Assembly: GCA_030428745.1 (NCBI GenBank)
Contig: JAUIEG010000193.1
Span: forward strand, 1 to 5,715
Source: Alphaproteobacteria bacterium
GTDB taxonomy: Bacteria; Pseudomonadota; Alphaproteobacteria; Caulobacterales; Parvularculaceae
DNA: 5,715 nt
Direction: 5' to 3'
Under the pieces are notes generated by a model. That model was not told where the DNA came from, searched no databases, and saw only the letters and a list, made by a program, of their open reading frames with translations. Positions 5,254-5,715 of this stretch are shown piece after piece; the first letter of the stretch is position 1; each line of letters starts with the position of its first letter. A program made the position numbers and the translations under genes.

Positions 5254-5715
5254 ATGAAAGCACTTGAACAATTCGACATCAAAGGCCGTTCCGCGATTGT
5301 CACCGGCGCGGCCTCTGGCATCGGCCTTTGCTATGCGGAAGCCATGGCGGAAGCCGGCGCAGGCGTCACGCTGACCGATGTTGACCTCGAAGGCGCCGAG
5401 CGCGAGGCCACGCGCCTGCGCGAAGAAGGTTATGACGCGCGCGCGGCGCATCTCGACGTCGTCGATCGCGAGGAAACAACGAAAGTCTTCGATGACCACG
5501 TCAAACACTATGGCGGGCTAAACATCGCCTTCGCCAATGCCGGGATCGATCCGGGCGACGGTTTCGCGGCGCCGGAGGGCGGACGCAATCCGAAAGGACA
5601 GGTCGACGCCTACGACCCGCAAGCCTGGGACCGTTGCATCGCCATCAATCTCACCGGCATTTACAACACCATGCGCGAGGCGGCGCGGGTGATGAAAGCC
5701 GGCGGCAAGCCGGGC
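5254..5715 (+). CDS. Short-chain dehydrogenase/reductase, N-terminal part (runs off the right edge)
   Basis: The first 154 residues of a classical SDR are visible, with no stop before the window ends. The Rossmann fold is clear: beta-1 SAIVTG leads into the cofactor loop TGAASGIG (17-24), D42 closes beta-2 (VTLTDVD) and favours NAD(H) over NADP(H), LDV at 67-69 contacts adenine, and ANAG at 94-97 matches the family NNAG motif. N132 (INLTGIYN) is the structural and catalytic Asn. The catalytic Ser-Tyr-Lys lie beyond the edge. Full-length members are about 250-300 residues. The stretch between ANAG and N132 is roughly ten residues longer than usual, with a Gly/Pro-rich insert (about 101-118). 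The ATG follows the second cupin stop by 3 bases with no clear ribosome binding site, so it is probably translationally coupled. It likely oxidises an alcohol or reduces a ketone in the same pathway as the cupins. Confidence 0.93.
   Translation, partial: MKALEQFDIKGRSAIVTGAASGIGLCYAEAMAEAGAGVTLTDVDLEGAEREATRLREEGYDARAAHLDVVDREETTKVFDDHVKHYGGLNIAFANAGIDPGDGFAAPEGGRNPKGQVDAYDPQAWDRCIAINLTGIYNTMREAARVMKAGGKPG

Noticed and set aside
3601..5508. 635-codon open frame on the minus strand
   Set aside because: It is codon-aligned opposite all four operon genes, which happen to share one phase, so the same rare-codon effect explains it. The sense CTA codon at 5518-5520 marks where the antisense frame closes.
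1..5715. CRISPR arrays, tRNA or rRNA genes, insertion sequences
   Set aside because: No regularly spaced repeats, no cloverleaf or rRNA-like sequence, and no transposase-like frame or terminal repeats were seen on either strand.

Overview
The window is high-GC DNA from a Gram-negative bacterium, most probably an alphaproteobacterium of the sphingomonad, Hyphomonas or Parvularcula sort. That placement is an inference. It rests on the large TonB-dependent receptor with a VTAQKRE-type N-terminus, the near absence of TTA, CTA and TCA codons, and the grouping of an AraC regulator, a receptor and a small oxidoreductase operon. All genes are on the + strand.

Layout: (1) positions 1-694 hold the C-terminal part of an AraC-family regulator whose start lies upstream of the window. 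(2) Positions 695-1114 are a 420-base non-coding region with several inverted repeats, including a 39-base dyad at 991-1029 and a GC-rich hairpin at 1062-1085 just upstream of a strong ribosome binding site. (3) Positions 1115-3604 encode a complete 829-residue TonB-dependent outer-membrane receptor. (4) Positions 3605-3759 hold a near-ideal intrinsic terminator with a cUUCGg loop, further inverted repeats, and a new ribosome binding site. (5) Positions 3760-5715 hold a tightly packed four-gene operon: a cupin of the 2,4'-dihydroxyacetophenone dioxygenase-like type, a VOC (glyoxalase/dioxygenase fold) protein, a second paralogous cupin of the same length, and a short-chain dehydrogenase/reductase that runs off the right edge. 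The gaps between these four genes are 3, 12 and 3 bases.

Proposed working model (inference): a ligand-responsive AraC protein controls the receptor and perhaps the operon. The receptor carries a scarce or bulky, probably aromatic or otherwise hydrophobic, compound across the outer membrane. The SDR oxidises or reduces an alcohol or ketone. The two cupins, each with an intact three-histidine metal site, and the VOC protein carry out metal-dependent steps, possibly oxidative C-C cleavage beside a ketone. No substrate can be named from sequence. The pairing of two paralogous cupins with a VOC protein between them is the part I do not recognise as a described pathway.
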